A stretch of 64,000 nucleotides of DNA from DAOSWM01 sp035380045 (GCA_035380045.1 DAOSWM010000001.1:1-64000); one strand, 5' to 3'. Counted from the first letter of the stretch, positions 1 through 9,208 are shown. The notes: generated by a model not told the origin, from the sequence alone. Numbers and translations are program-made.

Positions 1-501
1 GCTGCCAAAGAGTTAACTGAATACAGCAATAGGAGAGTGAAATTTTGCCTTGTTGGCAACGGGCCCGAAAAGAAACGATTGGTTGAAAGGAAGCAGAATG
101 AAACAGTTGAGAATGTCCATTTTTTCGATTCCATGCCAAGAAACGAGCTCCTGAATTTCCTGAAAAATTCCGACACGTGCATTGTTCCGCTTAAGCGGCT
201 GGAGCTTTTCAAGGGGGCAATCCCGTCGAAAATATTTGAAGCTTGCGCTTCAGAAAAGCCAATACTTTTGGGTGTAGAGGGGGAAGCTAGGGAACTTTTT
301 ATCAACCAGGCTACTGCGGGTTTGTTTTACGAACCGGAAAGTAGCAACCAGCTGGTTGAAAATATTAAGTATTTAATAGACAATCCTACTCTTTCCCAGC
401 AAATGGGGGAGAATGGGAGGAGATTTGTTCTCGAAAAGTTTAACCGCGAAAGAATTGCTGAAAACATATTTCAGGAACTAAAATATTTACAAGAAGTGTA
501 A
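1..501 (+). CDS. Glycosyltransferase family 4, C-terminal part (5' end outside window)
   Basis: The frame is open from the first base, so this is the last 166 codons of a gene that starts upstream; the GTG at 37 is internal. The remainder matches the C-terminal Rossmann half of a GT-B glycosyltransferase: a VGNGPEKKRL nucleotide-sugar loop near the start, then IFEACASEKPIL, the usual donor-binding E-containing segment of family GT4, and a C-terminal helix (FNRERIAENI). It should transfer a sugar from a nucleotide donor onto a growing glycan at the inner membrane face. The next three genes are polysaccharide genes on the same strand, so a surface polysaccharide role is likely. Acceptor and sugar cannot be read from the sequence. 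Confidence 0.85.
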   Translation, partial: AAKELTEYSNRRVKFCLVGNGPEKKRLVERKQNETVENVHFFDSMPRNELLNFLKNSDTCIVPLKRLELFKGAIPSKIFEACASEKPILLGVEGEARELFINQATAGLFYEPESSNQLVENIKYLIDNPTLSQQMGENGRRFVLEKFNRERIAENIFQELKYLQEV

Positions 502-523
502 CTTTACATATAATTCAAAAAAA

Positions 524-1795
524 TTGACAACACAAATAAATAATTTCTTTGGGAAAGCCATTCCGTATCTATTAATGGCGAATGTGTTCTTCATTCCCAT
601 CAACATAAAAATTGCAATTCCGCTTATTCCTATCCTTGCATTTGCGTGGTTACTCAGCGGCGATTGGTTGGATATACTAAAGAAGTTGAAGGAATCTCGC
701 TTTGCGATTCTGCTGGCTTCATTCTGGGTGCTTCATGCAGTAGGGATTTTTTATACGCAGAATGCCAACTACGGTTTTCTCGACCTTCAGCAGAAGCTTT
801 CATTCCTGGTGTTCCCGCTTATATTTATTTCATCGGGAAGCCGAATAGCCGAATTCAAAAAATGGTATTTATGGGTATTCGTTGCGGGCTGCATTGTTTC
901 AGGTTTATACTTGCTTGGAAATGCATTTTACCTTTCGTCAACCATTGTTGTTGGTAGATTCACGTTTAATCCAATTCCTCCCGATGCATACTGGGAGAAT
1001 TTCTTTCGTTACAACAGGTTTTCAGTTTCGCACCATCCCTCGTATATTGCTATGTATTTTGCTTTTTCAATATCAGTTATTTTTAGCCATCTTAAAACTA
1101 ATAATAACGGTAGAAGTATAATTTTTGGTTCAGTTGGTATCGTTTTTATGTACGTTCTCATTATTCTTCTTTCGTCCAGAGCTGGAATCCTGGTAGGAAC
1201 ATTGGCTATTGTTAGTGGATTGTTCTGGCTATTTTTCAGAAGGTTTAAGGTTGCAATTGCAGTGGTATCTGTAGCGTTTCTTATAGCAGCCAGCTTCATT
1301 TTTATTCATTATAATAGCAGGTTTGCTGTAATTAACCAGAATATTGAATCGATTGTTGATAATGATTCTGAAACCAAGCCTTCCTCGAGGGATATGCGAT
1401 TAGAAATTTGGCGCACCATCCCTTCAGCAATCGGCAACAACTGGCTATTTGGCGTGGGAAGCGGCGATACAAAGGAGGAGCTGAAGAAAGCATACAAACG
1501 TTTTGGTATGGACAAGGCTGTAGAGGAGGAGTTCAATGCGCACAACCAGTACCTGCAAACTCTTTTGGCGCTTGGAGTTCCCGGATTGCTTCTGCTTTTG
1601 GTAATTCTTGTTTACCCGGTTTACGGCTATGTTAAACAGAGGAAAGACTTTTTACCCGTACTTTTCCTTGGAATTGTTGCCCTAAATTTACTTTTCGAGT
1701 CGATGCTGGTGCGTATAGCCGGTGTAATGTTTTTTGCTGTTTTCTACTGCATTTTTTTTGCAGCCACTCCCAAACGAAAGTATGATTTTCATTAG
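524..1795 (+). CDS. O-antigen ligase / polymerase family membrane protein
   Basis: A 423-residue polytopic membrane protein with about ten hydrophobic segments and a large extracytoplasmic loop between the later ones. The SSRAGILVG segment and the downstream AHNQYLQTLLALGVPG motif, with its conserved His, are typical of the Wzy_C (WaaL/Wzy) superfamily, which ligates or polymerises undecaprenyl-linked glycans on the periplasmic side. The start used is a TTG at 524 with no clear ribosome-binding site; an ATG at 575 is an alternative. The 3' end overlaps the next gene by 14 bases, so the two are co-transcribed. Ligase and polymerase cannot be separated by sequence alone. Confidence 0.8.
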   Translation: MTTQINNFFGKAIPYLLMANVFFIPINIKIAIPLIPILAFAWLLSGDWLDILKKLKESRFAILLASFWVLHAVGIFYTQNANYGFLDLQQKLSFLVFPLIFISSGSRIAEFKKWYLWVFVAGCIVSGLYLLGNAFYLSSTIVVGRFTFNPIPPDAYWENFFRYNRFSVSHHPSYIAMYFAFSISVIFSHLKTNNNGRSIIFGSVGIVFMYVLIILLSSRAGILVGTLAIVSGLFWLFFRRFKVAIAVVSVAFLIAASFIFIHYNSRFAVINQNIESIVDNDSETKPSSRDMRLEIWRTIPSAIGNNWLFGVGSGDTKEELKKAYKRFGMDKAVEEEFNAHNQYLQTLLALGVPGLLLLLVILVYPVYGYVKQRKDFLPVLFLGIVALNLLFESMLVRIAGVMFFAVFYCIFFAATPKRKYDFH

Positions 1796-2405
1796 ATTCT
1801 TCGATGTTCTGTTCTCGTTTATTGGGCTTGTAGTTCTGAGCCCTTTTTTAATTGTTTTTGCAATTATTATCAGATTCGATGGGCACGGACGTTCCCTTTA
1901 CCAGCAGGAGCGTGTTGGCCAAAATAGGAAGCCTTTTAAGCTTATCAAGTTTAGGTCAATGTTCCCAAACTCCGATAAGGGTTTGCAAATTACGGTGGGC
2001 AATGCCGACTCCAGAATTACGCCTGTTGGGCGTTTTATGCGGAAGTATAAAATTGATGAACTTCCTCAACTTATTAATGTGCTGAAGGGTGATATGAGTT
2101 TGGTTGGCCCTCGACCGGAGGTAAAAAAGTACGTTGATTTGTACACCAAAAAACAGCTGGAGGTACTAAGCGTTCGGCCTGGAATAACTGATTTTGCTTC
2201 CATAGAGTTTGTGAATGAGAATGAGATTCTTGCATTTTCAGAAAATCCAGAGGAAGAATATGTAAACAATATTTTGCCAAAAAAAATTGAAATTAGCCTT
2301 GGGTACGCATCAAAACCTAGTGTTTCAGCTTATTTCAGAATAATATTCTTAACCATCAAAACCATTTTTATATCAGGAAATAAAAAAAAATCACAAAATG
2401 AGTAA
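1782..2405 (+). CDS. Monotopic phosphoglycosyl transferase (bacterial sugar transferase)
   Basis: A 207-residue protein with one N-terminal hydrophobic segment followed by the bacterial sugar transferase domain. Visible motifs are YQQERVGQNRKPFKLIKFRSM, KIDELPQLINVLKGD (containing the catalytic Asp-Glu pair) and MSLVGPRPE. Enzymes of this PglC/WcaJ-core type move a phosphosugar from a UDP-sugar to undecaprenyl phosphate and so start glycan assembly. I chose the ATG at 1782, because upstream residues in this frame only overlap the ligase gene and precede the reentrant helix. The stop overlaps the start of galE by 8 bases, indicating translational coupling. Confidence 0.88.
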   Translation: MIFIRFFDVLFSFIGLVVLSPFLIVFAIIIRFDGHGRSLYQQERVGQNRKPFKLIKFRSMFPNSDKGLQITVGNADSRITPVGRFMRKYKIDELPQLINVLKGDMSLVGPRPEVKKYVDLYTKKQLEVLSVRPGITDFASIEFVNENEILAFSENPEEEYVNNILPKKIEISLGYASKPSVSAYFRIIFLTIKTIFISGNKKKSQNE

Positions 2406-3426
2406 AATTCTTCTTACCGGAGGTACAGGATACATTGGCTCGCACACAGCTGTTGAACTTATAAGTGCTGGTTTTGAGGTGGTTATTGTCGATAACCTTT
2501 CGAATTCAAGCGCTGATGTACTTAATGGAATTGAGCGAATCACAGGCGTAAAACCAGAATTTGTGAAAGCCGATTGTGCCGACATGGAGTCGATGGTTCG
2601 CTTGTTTAATCGGTATCCCGATATTTGCTCGGTAATTCATTTTGCTGCTCTTAAAGCAGTTGGTGAATCGGTTGAGAAACCTTTACAGTACTACCAGAAT
2701 AATATAACTTCACTTTTAAACCTTCTTTTCTTATTAAATGAACGTTGCGCAGCTAGCAACTTCGTTTTTTCCAGCTCATGCACTGTTTACGGTCAGCCCG
2801 ATAACTTGCCTGTAACCGAGTTGTCGCCATATAAACCTGCCTCTTCTCCATACGGAAATACCAAAAAAATTGCTGAGGATATTTTGAGGGATTCGGTACA
2901 TGCCAGTAAAAGTTTAAAGGTAGTTGCGTTAAGGTATTTTAACCCTATTGGTGCCCATCCTTCAGCAGAAATTGGAGAGTTGCCCCAGGGAAAACCCGAC
3001 AACCTGGTTCCTTTCATAACCCAAACAGCAGCGGGTGTAAGGGACAAGTTAATGATTTTTGGGAACGACTACAATACTCCTGACGGAACTGCAATTCGCG
3101 ATTACTTTCATGTGGTTGATTTAGCTAAAGCACATGTTATTGCATTGCAGCGCATGATTGAGGGAAAGAGTAAACAAAATTTTGAAGTTTTCAATGTTGG
3201 GGCAGGTAAAGGGATTACTGTTTTGGAGATAGTTGAAACTTTTAAAAGGGTAACAGGCACTAAGTTGAACTATGAATTTATTGGTCGAAGGGAAGGAGAT
3301 ATAGAGAAGGTTTGGGCTGATACGTCGTTGGCAAACAATGAGTTAGGATGGAACCCCGAGAACTCTCTTGGTGAAGCTTTGCTCTCTGCCTGGCGATGGG
3401 AAAAGAAGATAAGAAATATTTTGTAA
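2398..3426 (+). CDS. galE: UDP-glucose 4-epimerase
   Basis: A 342-residue extended short-chain dehydrogenase, the usual GalE length. The N-terminal GGTGYIGSHT is the NAD-binding glycine motif. FSSSCTVYG and SPYGNTK supply the catalytic Ser, Tyr152 and Lys156. The RYFNPIGAH and GDGTAIRDY-like (here PDGTAIRDY) segments belong to the sugar-nucleotide site. It interconverts UDP-glucose and UDP-galactose in the cytoplasm and probably supplies the preceding sugar transferase. It is the last gene of the polysaccharide operon and is followed directly by a strong terminator. Confidence 0.93.
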   Translation: MSKILLTGGTGYIGSHTAVELISAGFEVVIVDNLSNSSADVLNGIERITGVKPEFVKADCADMESMVRLFNRYPDICSVIHFAALKAVGESVEKPLQYYQNNITSLLNLLFLLNERCAASNFVFSSSCTVYGQPDNLPVTELSPYKPASSPYGNTKKIAEDILRDSVHASKSLKVVALRYFNPIGAHPSAEIGELPQGKPDNLVPFITQTAAGVRDKLMIFGNDYNTPDGTAIRDYFHVVDLAKAHVIALQRMIEGKSKQNFEVFNVGAGKGITVLEIVETFKRVTGTKLNYEFIGRREGDIEKVWADTSLANNELGWNPENSLGEALLSAWRWEKKIRNIL

Positions 3427-3441
3427 GTATAACAGCCACAC

Positions 3442-3476
3442 AAAAAAAACGCCCGGATTTGCCGGGCGTTTTTTTT
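3442..3476. terminator. Bidirectional rho-independent terminator after galE
   Basis: A 9-bp perfect stem (AACGCCCGG / CCGGGCGTT, 3448-3456 with 3462-3470) has a 5-base loop, an A-run before it and a T-run after it. It can end galE transcription rightward and the T9SS protein gene leftward. Confidence 0.9.
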
Positions 3477-4209
3477 ATTTTTTATTTACGAGTAGCTTTT
3501 TTGTGGCAACTATTCTTCCATCCTGTTCAATGGAGTAAAGGTAAATTCCGTTTGGAAGCGAACTTACATCTATCATAATTTTTCCATTCTCCTGTTCAAT
3601 CTTCCTTTCCAGAAGGGTTACTCCAACAATATTTCTTACGGTTACCTTTGCATCAGCATGCTGCATGCATGAGTAGGAGATGTTTAAAATATTAGATTCA
3701 ACCGGGTTTGGATACGCAGAAATCATGGCAGATAAATCAAGGTGGGCGATGCTAGTACCCTCCTGAATATTGAAGTTAATAGTAACACCTGCCTTGTCGT
3801 TTTCATCGTTTATGTTAAAAACTTCGTAAGCAATCTTTGCTGTACCAACATTCCCATCGGGGTAAAACTCAACGTAGAAATCACTTGAGGTAGTTGTTTG
3901 CCCAGCGGCAATTGTGAAAGGATTGGGAGATTCTTCCACAGAGGGGCTGAAGCATTCACCGAGGCAAAAAGTGTTTGTACTACCTTCAATGTTTTCAATT
4001 ACACGTTTTCTAATTTTTATTTGAATATCGGACGATGAGGTGTTGGTTATATTGATAACTACTTTTAAGTCGCGGGATGGAGTTCCATCTATTGTGATCT
4101 CACTATTACTAATATCTTCCTCATTATAAAATAGTTTAATGTTTTGCGCACTTACAGATGAAGTAGCAACTATTATTAATCCTGCAAAAATGTAAAAAAG
4201 CTGTTTCAT
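3475..4209 (-). CDS. Secreted protein with type IX secretion C-terminal tail
   Basis: A 244-residue protein starting at the ATG at 4209 (MKQLFYIFAG...), which gives a clean signal peptide ending SVSAQ; a longer frame to 4254 would put charged residues before it. The last 75 residues are a type A sorting domain: AYPNPVESNILNIS, then NGIYLYSI and a KKLLVNKK end. The middle, about residues 25-150, is a beta-sandwich-like region with four Cys-containing or polar loops that I do not recognise. It should cross the outer membrane by the T9SS and be attached or released at the surface. It is transcribed divergently from the next T9SS cargo gene. Confidence 0.8.
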   Translation of the reverse strand: MKQLFYIFAGLIIVATSSVSAQNIKLFYNEEDISNSEITIDGTPSRDLKVVINITNTSSSDIQIKIRKRVIENIEGSTNTFCLGECFSPSVEESPNPFTIAAGQTTTSSDFYVEFYPDGNVGTAKIAYEVFNINDENDKAGVTINFNIQEGTSIAHLDLSAMISAYPNPVESNILNISYSCMQHADAKVTVRNIVGVTLLERKIEQENGKIMIDVSSLPNGIYLYSIEQDGRIVATKKLLVNKK

Positions 4210-4223
4210 AATTATTTTTTTTA

Positions 4224-4231
4224 CAAAAATA
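4224..4231 (-). promoter_or_regulatory. Candidate -7 box (TAnnTTTG) for the gene ending at 3475
   Basis: Read on the minus strand this is TATTTTTG, matching the Bacteroidota -7 consensus TAnnTTTG, 15 bases before the start codon. No convincing -33 TTTG is at the right distance, so it is tentative. Confidence 0.35.
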
Positions 4232-4255
4232 TGCAAATGTTTACATATTCGCATA

Positions 4256-4263
4256 TATATTTG
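4256..4263 (+). promoter_or_regulatory. Candidate -7 box (TAnnTTTG) for the T9SS gene at 4302
   Basis: TATATTTG matches TAnnTTTG 38 bases before the start codon. With the minus-strand box nearby it makes a compact divergent promoter region of about 90 bp. The -33 element is not clear. Confidence 0.4.
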
Positions 4264-4301
4264 TGCAAATTAAATCGTTTTAGTTAACAAAATTCTTATT
4301 T

Positions 4302-6092
4302 ATGAAGAAACTTAACTTGCTTGCATTAGGGTTGCTACTATCTATCTTTTCATTTGCACAGGGTAAGAATGGAACCGTGCATCTCTCTGAAGATTTTAGT
4401 TCAACCTTTCCACCTACGGGATGGACTATTGAGAACTATGGAACTAAATGGACTTTATCGAATTCCGCGATAGCCGGAGGTTCGGCACCGGAACTTAAAT
4501 TCACGTACACACAAGGAAGTTTAACTACTCGTTTCATCTCACCAAGCGTTGACCTATCGGGAGTGGAAAACCTGGTGCTAAGTTTCAGACAGTTTGTTGA
4601 CCACTATGGTACCGGATATAGCGTTGGTGTGGCAACTCGTTCAAATTCTGGCGAATGGAATACGGTTTGGTCCGTTTCGCCTGAAGATAATATTGGACCT
4701 GAACTTCACGATATCATCATTTCAAATGACGATGTTGGCTCTTCAAACTTTCAGTTTTGCTTCTTCCTTTCGGGAAATGCATACCAAATCGATTACTGGT
4801 TTATCGATGATGTGGAGCTGTTTACTCCTTTCTCCAACGATATTACCGTTAGCTCCATTGTAGCACCCGACTACTTTGCCCAGGGCGATATGACCATTGG
4901 AGCAGTAGTAAGAAACGTTGGTTTAAGCAATGTTACCTCTTTCGACGTTAACTACCAGATAGATGGAGGAGAAGTGGTTACCCAAAGTTTTTCAGGATTG
5001 AATCTCGAACAAACAGATACATATGAGATTGAATTCGACCAAACATGGGCAGCCACTCCTGGAACATTTACCTTAACAGTTTTTGTTTCAAACTACAATG
5101 GTGCGGGCGATGATAACGATACGGAAAACGATTCGCAATCGAAAACGTTGAATATTGCTTCGCAAACTACAGTGAATATGCCGCTTTTCGAATCATTTAC
5201 CAGCTCAACCTGTGGCCCATGTGCATCATTTAATGGTTCGGTGTTCAATTCTTTCCTTTCCTCAAACATTGAACGTTTGTCAATTATTAAGTACCAGATG
5301 AGCTGGCCTCAACCCGGCGACCCATACTATAATGAGGATGGTGGAACTCGAAGAGTGTACTACGGTGTAATATCAGTACCCTCGCTTTTTGCAGGAGGCA
5401 ATTCAGTTGAAACATCTGAAAATGAAATTAATGCCCAATTAAATGATTTGGAAGATGAAGAAGCTTTCTTTGAAATATCTGTGAAAGCAACTTATCTCGG
5501 AACCACTGTAACTGCAAAAATTGACGTTTCTCCCTACATCTCAGCATCAGGACTGAAACTTCATGCAGCAGTTGTGGAAAAAGAAACAACCGAGAATGTT
5601 GGTTCAAATGGGGAAACATCGTTTAAGTACGTAATGATGAAGATGCTACCTGATGGTAATGGTACAACCGTCGATTTTATTGATGGACAAGACTATAGTA
5701 TTACCCTTACTCAAGATCTTACCTCAACTTTCGTTGAACAGTATGATGATCTTGAACTTGTAGTTTTCATTCAGAATGATGATAACAAGCAGGTTTACCA
5801 ATCAAAAATGGTTGATATTACAGAGGGTTCAACAGGTATTCCATCTTCAACTCTTAAAGGATTCTCCATTTATCCAAACCCAACCAACGGAACGTTTTCG
5901 CTTGAGATGCCAGAGGAAACAGGGATGTCGTTTGTTGAAATATACTCAATAACAGGTGCGCTCGTTTACTCATCGAACATTTCCGAAACAAAAAGCCAAC
6001 GTTTCGATTTAGGATTGCAGAAGGGAGCGTATATTGTTTCAATAACTACTCTCGATGGAACAAAACTTTCACAGAAACTTATTGTAAAGTAG
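4302..6092 (+). CDS. T9SS cargo protein with jelly-roll, CARDB-like and Omp28/thioredoxin-like domains
   Basis: A 596-residue secreted protein. Residues 1-20 are a signal peptide (FSFAQ). Residues about 27-175 fit the 'choice-of-anchor J'/MAM-like jelly roll (SEDFSSTFPPTGW ... YWFIDDVELF). Residues about 180-285 are a CARDB-like Ig domain. Residues about 290-500 resemble the Omp28 thioredoxin-like domain, with a CGPC motif at Cys304/Cys307. Residues about 515-596 are a type A T9SS tail (FSIYPNPTNGTFSLEMP). It is presumably exported to the cell surface. A TlpA thioredoxin, a barrel protein and a second Omp28-like lipoprotein follow on the same strand, suggesting a common role in surface thiol or protein-folding chemistry; that role is inferred. 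Confidence 0.8.
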   Translation: MKKLNLLALGLLLSIFSFAQGKNGTVHLSEDFSSTFPPTGWTIENYGTKWTLSNSAIAGGSAPELKFTYTQGSLTTRFISPSVDLSGVENLVLSFRQFVDHYGTGYSVGVATRSNSGEWNTVWSVSPEDNIGPELHDIIISNDDVGSSNFQFCFFLSGNAYQIDYWFIDDVELFTPFSNDITVSSIVAPDYFAQGDMTIGAVVRNVGLSNVTSFDVNYQIDGGEVVTQSFSGLNLEQTDTYEIEFDQTWAATPGTFTLTVFVSNYNGAGDDNDTENDSQSKTLNIASQTTVNMPLFESFTSSTCGPCASFNGSVFNSFLSSNIERLSIIKYQMSWPQPGDPYYNEDGGTRRVYYGVISVPSLFAGGNSVETSENEINAQLNDLEDEEAFFEISVKATYLGTTVTAKIDVSPYISASGLKLHAAVVEKETTENVGSNGETSFKYVMMKMLPDGNGTTVDFIDGQDYSITLTQDLTSTFVEQYDDLELVVFIQNDDNKQVYQSKMVDITEGSTGIPSSTLKGFSIYPNPTNGTFSLEMPEETGMSFVEIYSITGALVYSSNISETKSQRFDLGLQKGAYIVSITTLDGTKLSQKLIVK

Positions 6093-6115
6093 TATTATTC
6101 TGCTTAAATATTTTT

Positions 6116-6153
6116 TACTTGGAGTCGTTGTTTTTTTACAACGACTCCAAGTA
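6116..6153. repeat. 16-bp perfect inverted repeat (hairpin)
   Basis: TACTTGGAGTCGTTGT (6116-6131) pairs without mismatch with 6138-6153 around a loop of six T. There is no T-run after the stem on either strand, so it is not a textbook terminator, although it sits where one would be expected after the T9SS gene. Confidence 0.7.
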
Positions 6154-6200
6154 TAGTTATTAAAATTGTATTGTAAACCAGTAACATTAAGGGGAAACAA

Positions 6201-6704
6201 ATGAAGAAAACAGCTATTCTTATCGCAATTCTACTCATAGTAGCGTTGACTGCTATGGCTCAAGATACAAAGGGGAAATCGTTACCAACTGTAACGATAA
6301 AGACTCTTGATGGGAAATCATTTTCAACGAACCAGATTTCTAACGATGGGAAACCAATTATCCTTTCGTTCTGGGCATCATGGTGCCGCCCTTGTATTAA
6401 AGAATTATCGGCAATTGCCGATGTTTACGTTGATTGGCAGGAGGAAACCGGAGTGAAGTTAATTGCCATATCGGTTGACGATTCGAGAACTGTGAACAGT
6501 GTTAGACCCCTGATTAACGCGCGTGGTTGGGAGTATGAGTTTTACCTCGACACAAACGGAGACCTTAAACGTGCAATGGGTGTAAACAACGTTCCCCATA
6601 CATTTATTCTCAATGGGAAGGGTGAGGTGGTATACCAGCACACGAACTATACCGAAGGTAGTGAGGATAAATTATTTGAAGAGGTTAAAAAGTTGGCTCA
6701 GTAA
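6201..6704 (+). CDS. TlpA-type thioredoxin-like protein (periplasmic)
   Basis: A 167-residue protein with a signal peptide (residues 1-20, ending TAMAQ) and an AhpC/TSA-type thioredoxin fold. The active site is FWASWCRPC, Cys62 and Cys65, and the cis-Pro loop is NNVPHTF. Members of this family reduce or isomerise disulfides in the periplasm. The gene starts 47 bases after the hairpin at 6116, preceded by AAGGGGA as ribosome-binding site, and is followed after 12 bases by the DUF6029 gene, so both lie in one operon. Partner proteins are probably the neighbouring CxxC secreted proteins; this is inference. Confidence 0.88.
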   Translation: MKKTAILIAILLIVALTAMAQDTKGKSLPTVTIKTLDGKSFSTNQISNDGKPIILSFWASWCRPCIKELSAIADVYVDWQEETGVKLIAISVDDSRTVNSVRPLINARGWEYEFYLDTNGDLKRAMGVNNVPHTFILNGKGEVVYQHTNYTEGSEDKLFEEVKKLAQ

Positions 6705-6716
6705 CCAGAAAATGCC

Positions 6717-8378
6717 ATGATCTTTTCAATTTACAAAAGAACATTTCTTGTTTGTTTGGTAGTAGTACTAGTTCCCCTACAAAAACTGAAATCTCAGGAA
6801 TTTATCGATAATGCAACGGTGCAGGGAAATATTTACTCCGAGGCAAACTACTACTTTACCGATACGCTGATTGGAGCACCAGAGGTTCCCGAGTACATAC
6901 GAGCCAATATTTACGGAAACGTTTTTTACCGGTACAAAGGTTTTAATGCAGGAGTTCGGTTTGAAGCCTACCAGCCCCCGTTGGTTGGTTTCGATACGCG
7001 TTACGAGGGGCTCGGAATAGCTCACCGGTTTGCCTCCTATAGCGATGACAGCTACGAGGTTACCATCGGGAATTTTTACGAACAGTACGGAAGCGGATTG
7101 ATTCTTCGCGCATACGAAGATAAAAACCTTGGCATTGATAATGCTTTCGATGGGTTTCGTCTTCTGGTTCGGCCTGCTAATGGGTTGGTAGTGAAAGGGA
7201 TGATTGGTAAACAACGCTTTTTTTGGGACGTTGGACCGGGAACGGTTCGCGGTTTCGATGCCGAGTGGAGTCTGCTCCAAACCCTTTTACCCGAATCATC
7301 AACAAACTTAACCATTGGAGCGAGTGCAGTTAGTAGGTACCAAAGCGATAAGGATCCTCTTTTTAATTTTCCCGAGAATGTGGCTGCTTTTGCGTCAAGA
7401 ACCTCACTGTACACAGGTAACTATTTCTTTTCCGCTGAGTATGCATGGAAAGTAAACGATCCGTCGGCAACCAATAACAATATCTATAAGAATGGACAGG
7501 CCGTAATCCTGTCTGGTTCATACTCTAAAAAAGGAATTGGTGTTTTGTTGTCGGCTAAATACGTTGATAACATGGATTTTAGATCGAGCAGAACAGCAAC
7601 AGGAAACGATTTAAGTATTAGTTACATTCCTGCTATTTCATATCAGCATACCTATAGCTTGGCAGCAAAATATCCATACGCCACCCAACCCTTGGGTGAA
7701 GTCGGAGCAAAAGCTCAAGTTTCTTATTTCATAGGAAGAGGAACAAAAGTTGGGGGCAAGTATGGTACAAACATTGTTTTTAACGCTTCCATTGCAAACT
7801 CAATTCAAAAAGAGAAGTTGCACGATACATTGGAAATTGGAACCCAGGGAACCAAAGGTTACTCGGCAAAATTTGGTTCTATAGGAGATGAAAAGTACTA
7901 CCACGATCTATCGGTTGAAATCAACCGAAAAATATCAAAAAGTGTTAAGATCGTTGCAGGAGCTGCAAATCAGTTCTACAACAAGGCTATTATTGAGGGG
8001 CACCCAGATGAGGAACCGGTTAAAGCTTGGGTAGTTTATGGCGACGTTTCGTACCGATTCCTACAGAATCAAAATGTACGTTTTGAACTACAACACCTTT
8101 CAACCAAGCAGGATAAAGGAAACTGGGCTATGGCGCTTGTTGAGTACACTTTTGCACCACAATGGTCATTCGCCGTTTCCGATCAGTATAACTACGGGAA
8201 TAGCGATGCGAAATTACGAAAGCATTTCTACTCATTTAATGTGGCAGTTAGCAAGGAGTCGAACCGCATTTCATTTTTTTACGGTAAGCAAAGTGATGGT
8301 GTTATTTGCGTTGGTGGTGTGTGTAGGAAAGTTCCTGCTGCCTACGCAGCAGGTATCAGCTACTCCAAAACTTTTTAA
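6717..8378 (+). CDS. DUF6029 family outer-membrane beta-barrel protein
   Basis: A 553-residue protein with an N-terminal hydrophobic signal segment and no other membrane helix. The rest is rich in alternating aromatic/polar strands (for example FNAGVRFEAYQPP, YSFNVAVSKESNRISFFYG) and ends in a Phe (YSKTF), as outer-membrane barrels do. The GNFYEQYGSGLILRAYED segment is characteristic of DUF6029 proteins, which in Bacteroidota usually sit beside TlpA and Omp28-like genes, exactly as here. Function is unknown. It overlaps neither neighbour and is followed after 14 bases by the Omp28-like gene. Confidence 0.8.
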   Translation: MIFSIYKRTFLVCLVVVLVPLQKLKSQEFIDNATVQGNIYSEANYYFTDTLIGAPEVPEYIRANIYGNVFYRYKGFNAGVRFEAYQPPLVGFDTRYEGLGIAHRFASYSDDSYEVTIGNFYEQYGSGLILRAYEDKNLGIDNAFDGFRLLVRPANGLVVKGMIGKQRFFWDVGPGTVRGFDAEWSLLQTLLPESSTNLTIGASAVSRYQSDKDPLFNFPENVAAFASRTSLYTGNYFFSAEYAWKVNDPSATNNNIYKNGQAVILSGSYSKKGIGVLLSAKYVDNMDFRSSRTATGNDLSISYIPAISYQHTYSLAAKYPYATQPLGEVGAKAQVSYFIGRGTKVGGKYGTNIVFNASIANSIQKEKLHDTLEIGTQGTKGYSAKFGSIGDEKYYHDLSVEINRKISKSVKIVAGAANQFYNKAIIEGHPDEEPVKAWVVYGDVSYRFLQNQNVRFELQHLSTKQDKGNWAMALVEYTFAPQWSFAVSDQYNYGNSDAKLRKHFYSFNVAVSKESNRISFFYGKQSDGVICVGGVCRKVPAAYAAGISYSKTF

Positions 8379-8392
8379 AAACGATACCCAAG

Positions 8393-9208
8393 ATGAGGAT
8401 TTTAAAGTATTTATTCTTAATAGGATTCATATCTTTTTTTTCGTGTGATATTATAGAGGAGCCATACATGAATCCGGTTGTTCAAAACCCGGACTCAGCA
8501 GAAGTAGTTCAGAAAGTGCTGCTTGAAGAGTTTACAGGACACCAGTGCCCTAACTGCCCCGGAGGGGCAGAAACTGCCACGCAGCTTCATCAGGTTTATG
8601 GTGACAGATTTATTGTGATTGCTTATCATGCTGGATGGTTCGCTCGTACTTCAGATGAGTTTCCTGTTGAATACAGGACAGAGGTAGGTGAAGAGTTGAA
8701 TGAACAATTTGGTGTTTTAGCTTACCCTAGCGGGTTGGTAAATAGAACAAGTGTTAACAGTAATATTTTGCTTAACCCAGCTGAATGGGGAGCAGTAACA
8801 TATGACATTCTTGAAAACAGCCCAGTACTGCAACTTATAGTATCTAAAAATTATAATCAAGAAACAAAAAGTTTATCGGTAAGTGTTACTTCGAAAACAT
8901 TACAGGATGTTGAGGAGATAAAAGTTTGTGTATTTATTACTGAAGATGACTTGATTTCTCCTCAGAAAACTCCTGATGGAGTCAATAATAACTACATTCA
9001 TAATCATGTGTTCAGAACCTCGCTTAACGGAACATGGGGGACTACAATTTTTGAGGGAGGTGCAGGTTCTGAGGAATCACAAACAATAATGGTTAATGCT
9101 GTTTTATCAGCGGAATGGAATATAAATAGTTTGAATATTGTGTGCTTTGCTTATAATGTGATAAGTGGAGAAGTTATTCAGGTTGAGAGTATAAAACTAG
9201 TTGAATAA
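8393..9208 (+). CDS. Omp28-related outer-membrane lipoprotein
   Basis: A 271-residue lipoprotein: the signal peptide ends in a lipobox (FFSC, lipidated Cys18). An Omp28-like thioredoxin fold begins at about residue 40, with the CPNC motif at Cys52/Cys55 (EEFTGHQCPNCPGG) and the AYHAGWFA segment typical of the family. It shares this domain with the T9SS protein at 4302-6092. It closes the TlpA-DUF6029-Omp28 operon and is followed by a terminator. The family is known mainly from Porphyromonas outer membranes; the redox function is inferred from the CxxC motif. Confidence 0.85.
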   Translation: MRILKYLFLIGFISFFSCDIIEEPYMNPVVQNPDSAEVVQKVLLEEFTGHQCPNCPGGAETATQLHQVYGDRFIVIAYHAGWFARTSDEFPVEYRTEVGEELNEQFGVLAYPSGLVNRTSVNSNILLNPAEWGAVTYDILENSPVLQLIVSKNYNQETKSLSVSVTSKTLQDVEEIKVCVFITEDDLISPQKTPDGVNNNYIHNHVFRTSLNGTWGTTIFEGGAGSEESQTIMVNAVLSAEWNINSLNIVCFAYNVISGEVIQVESIKLVE

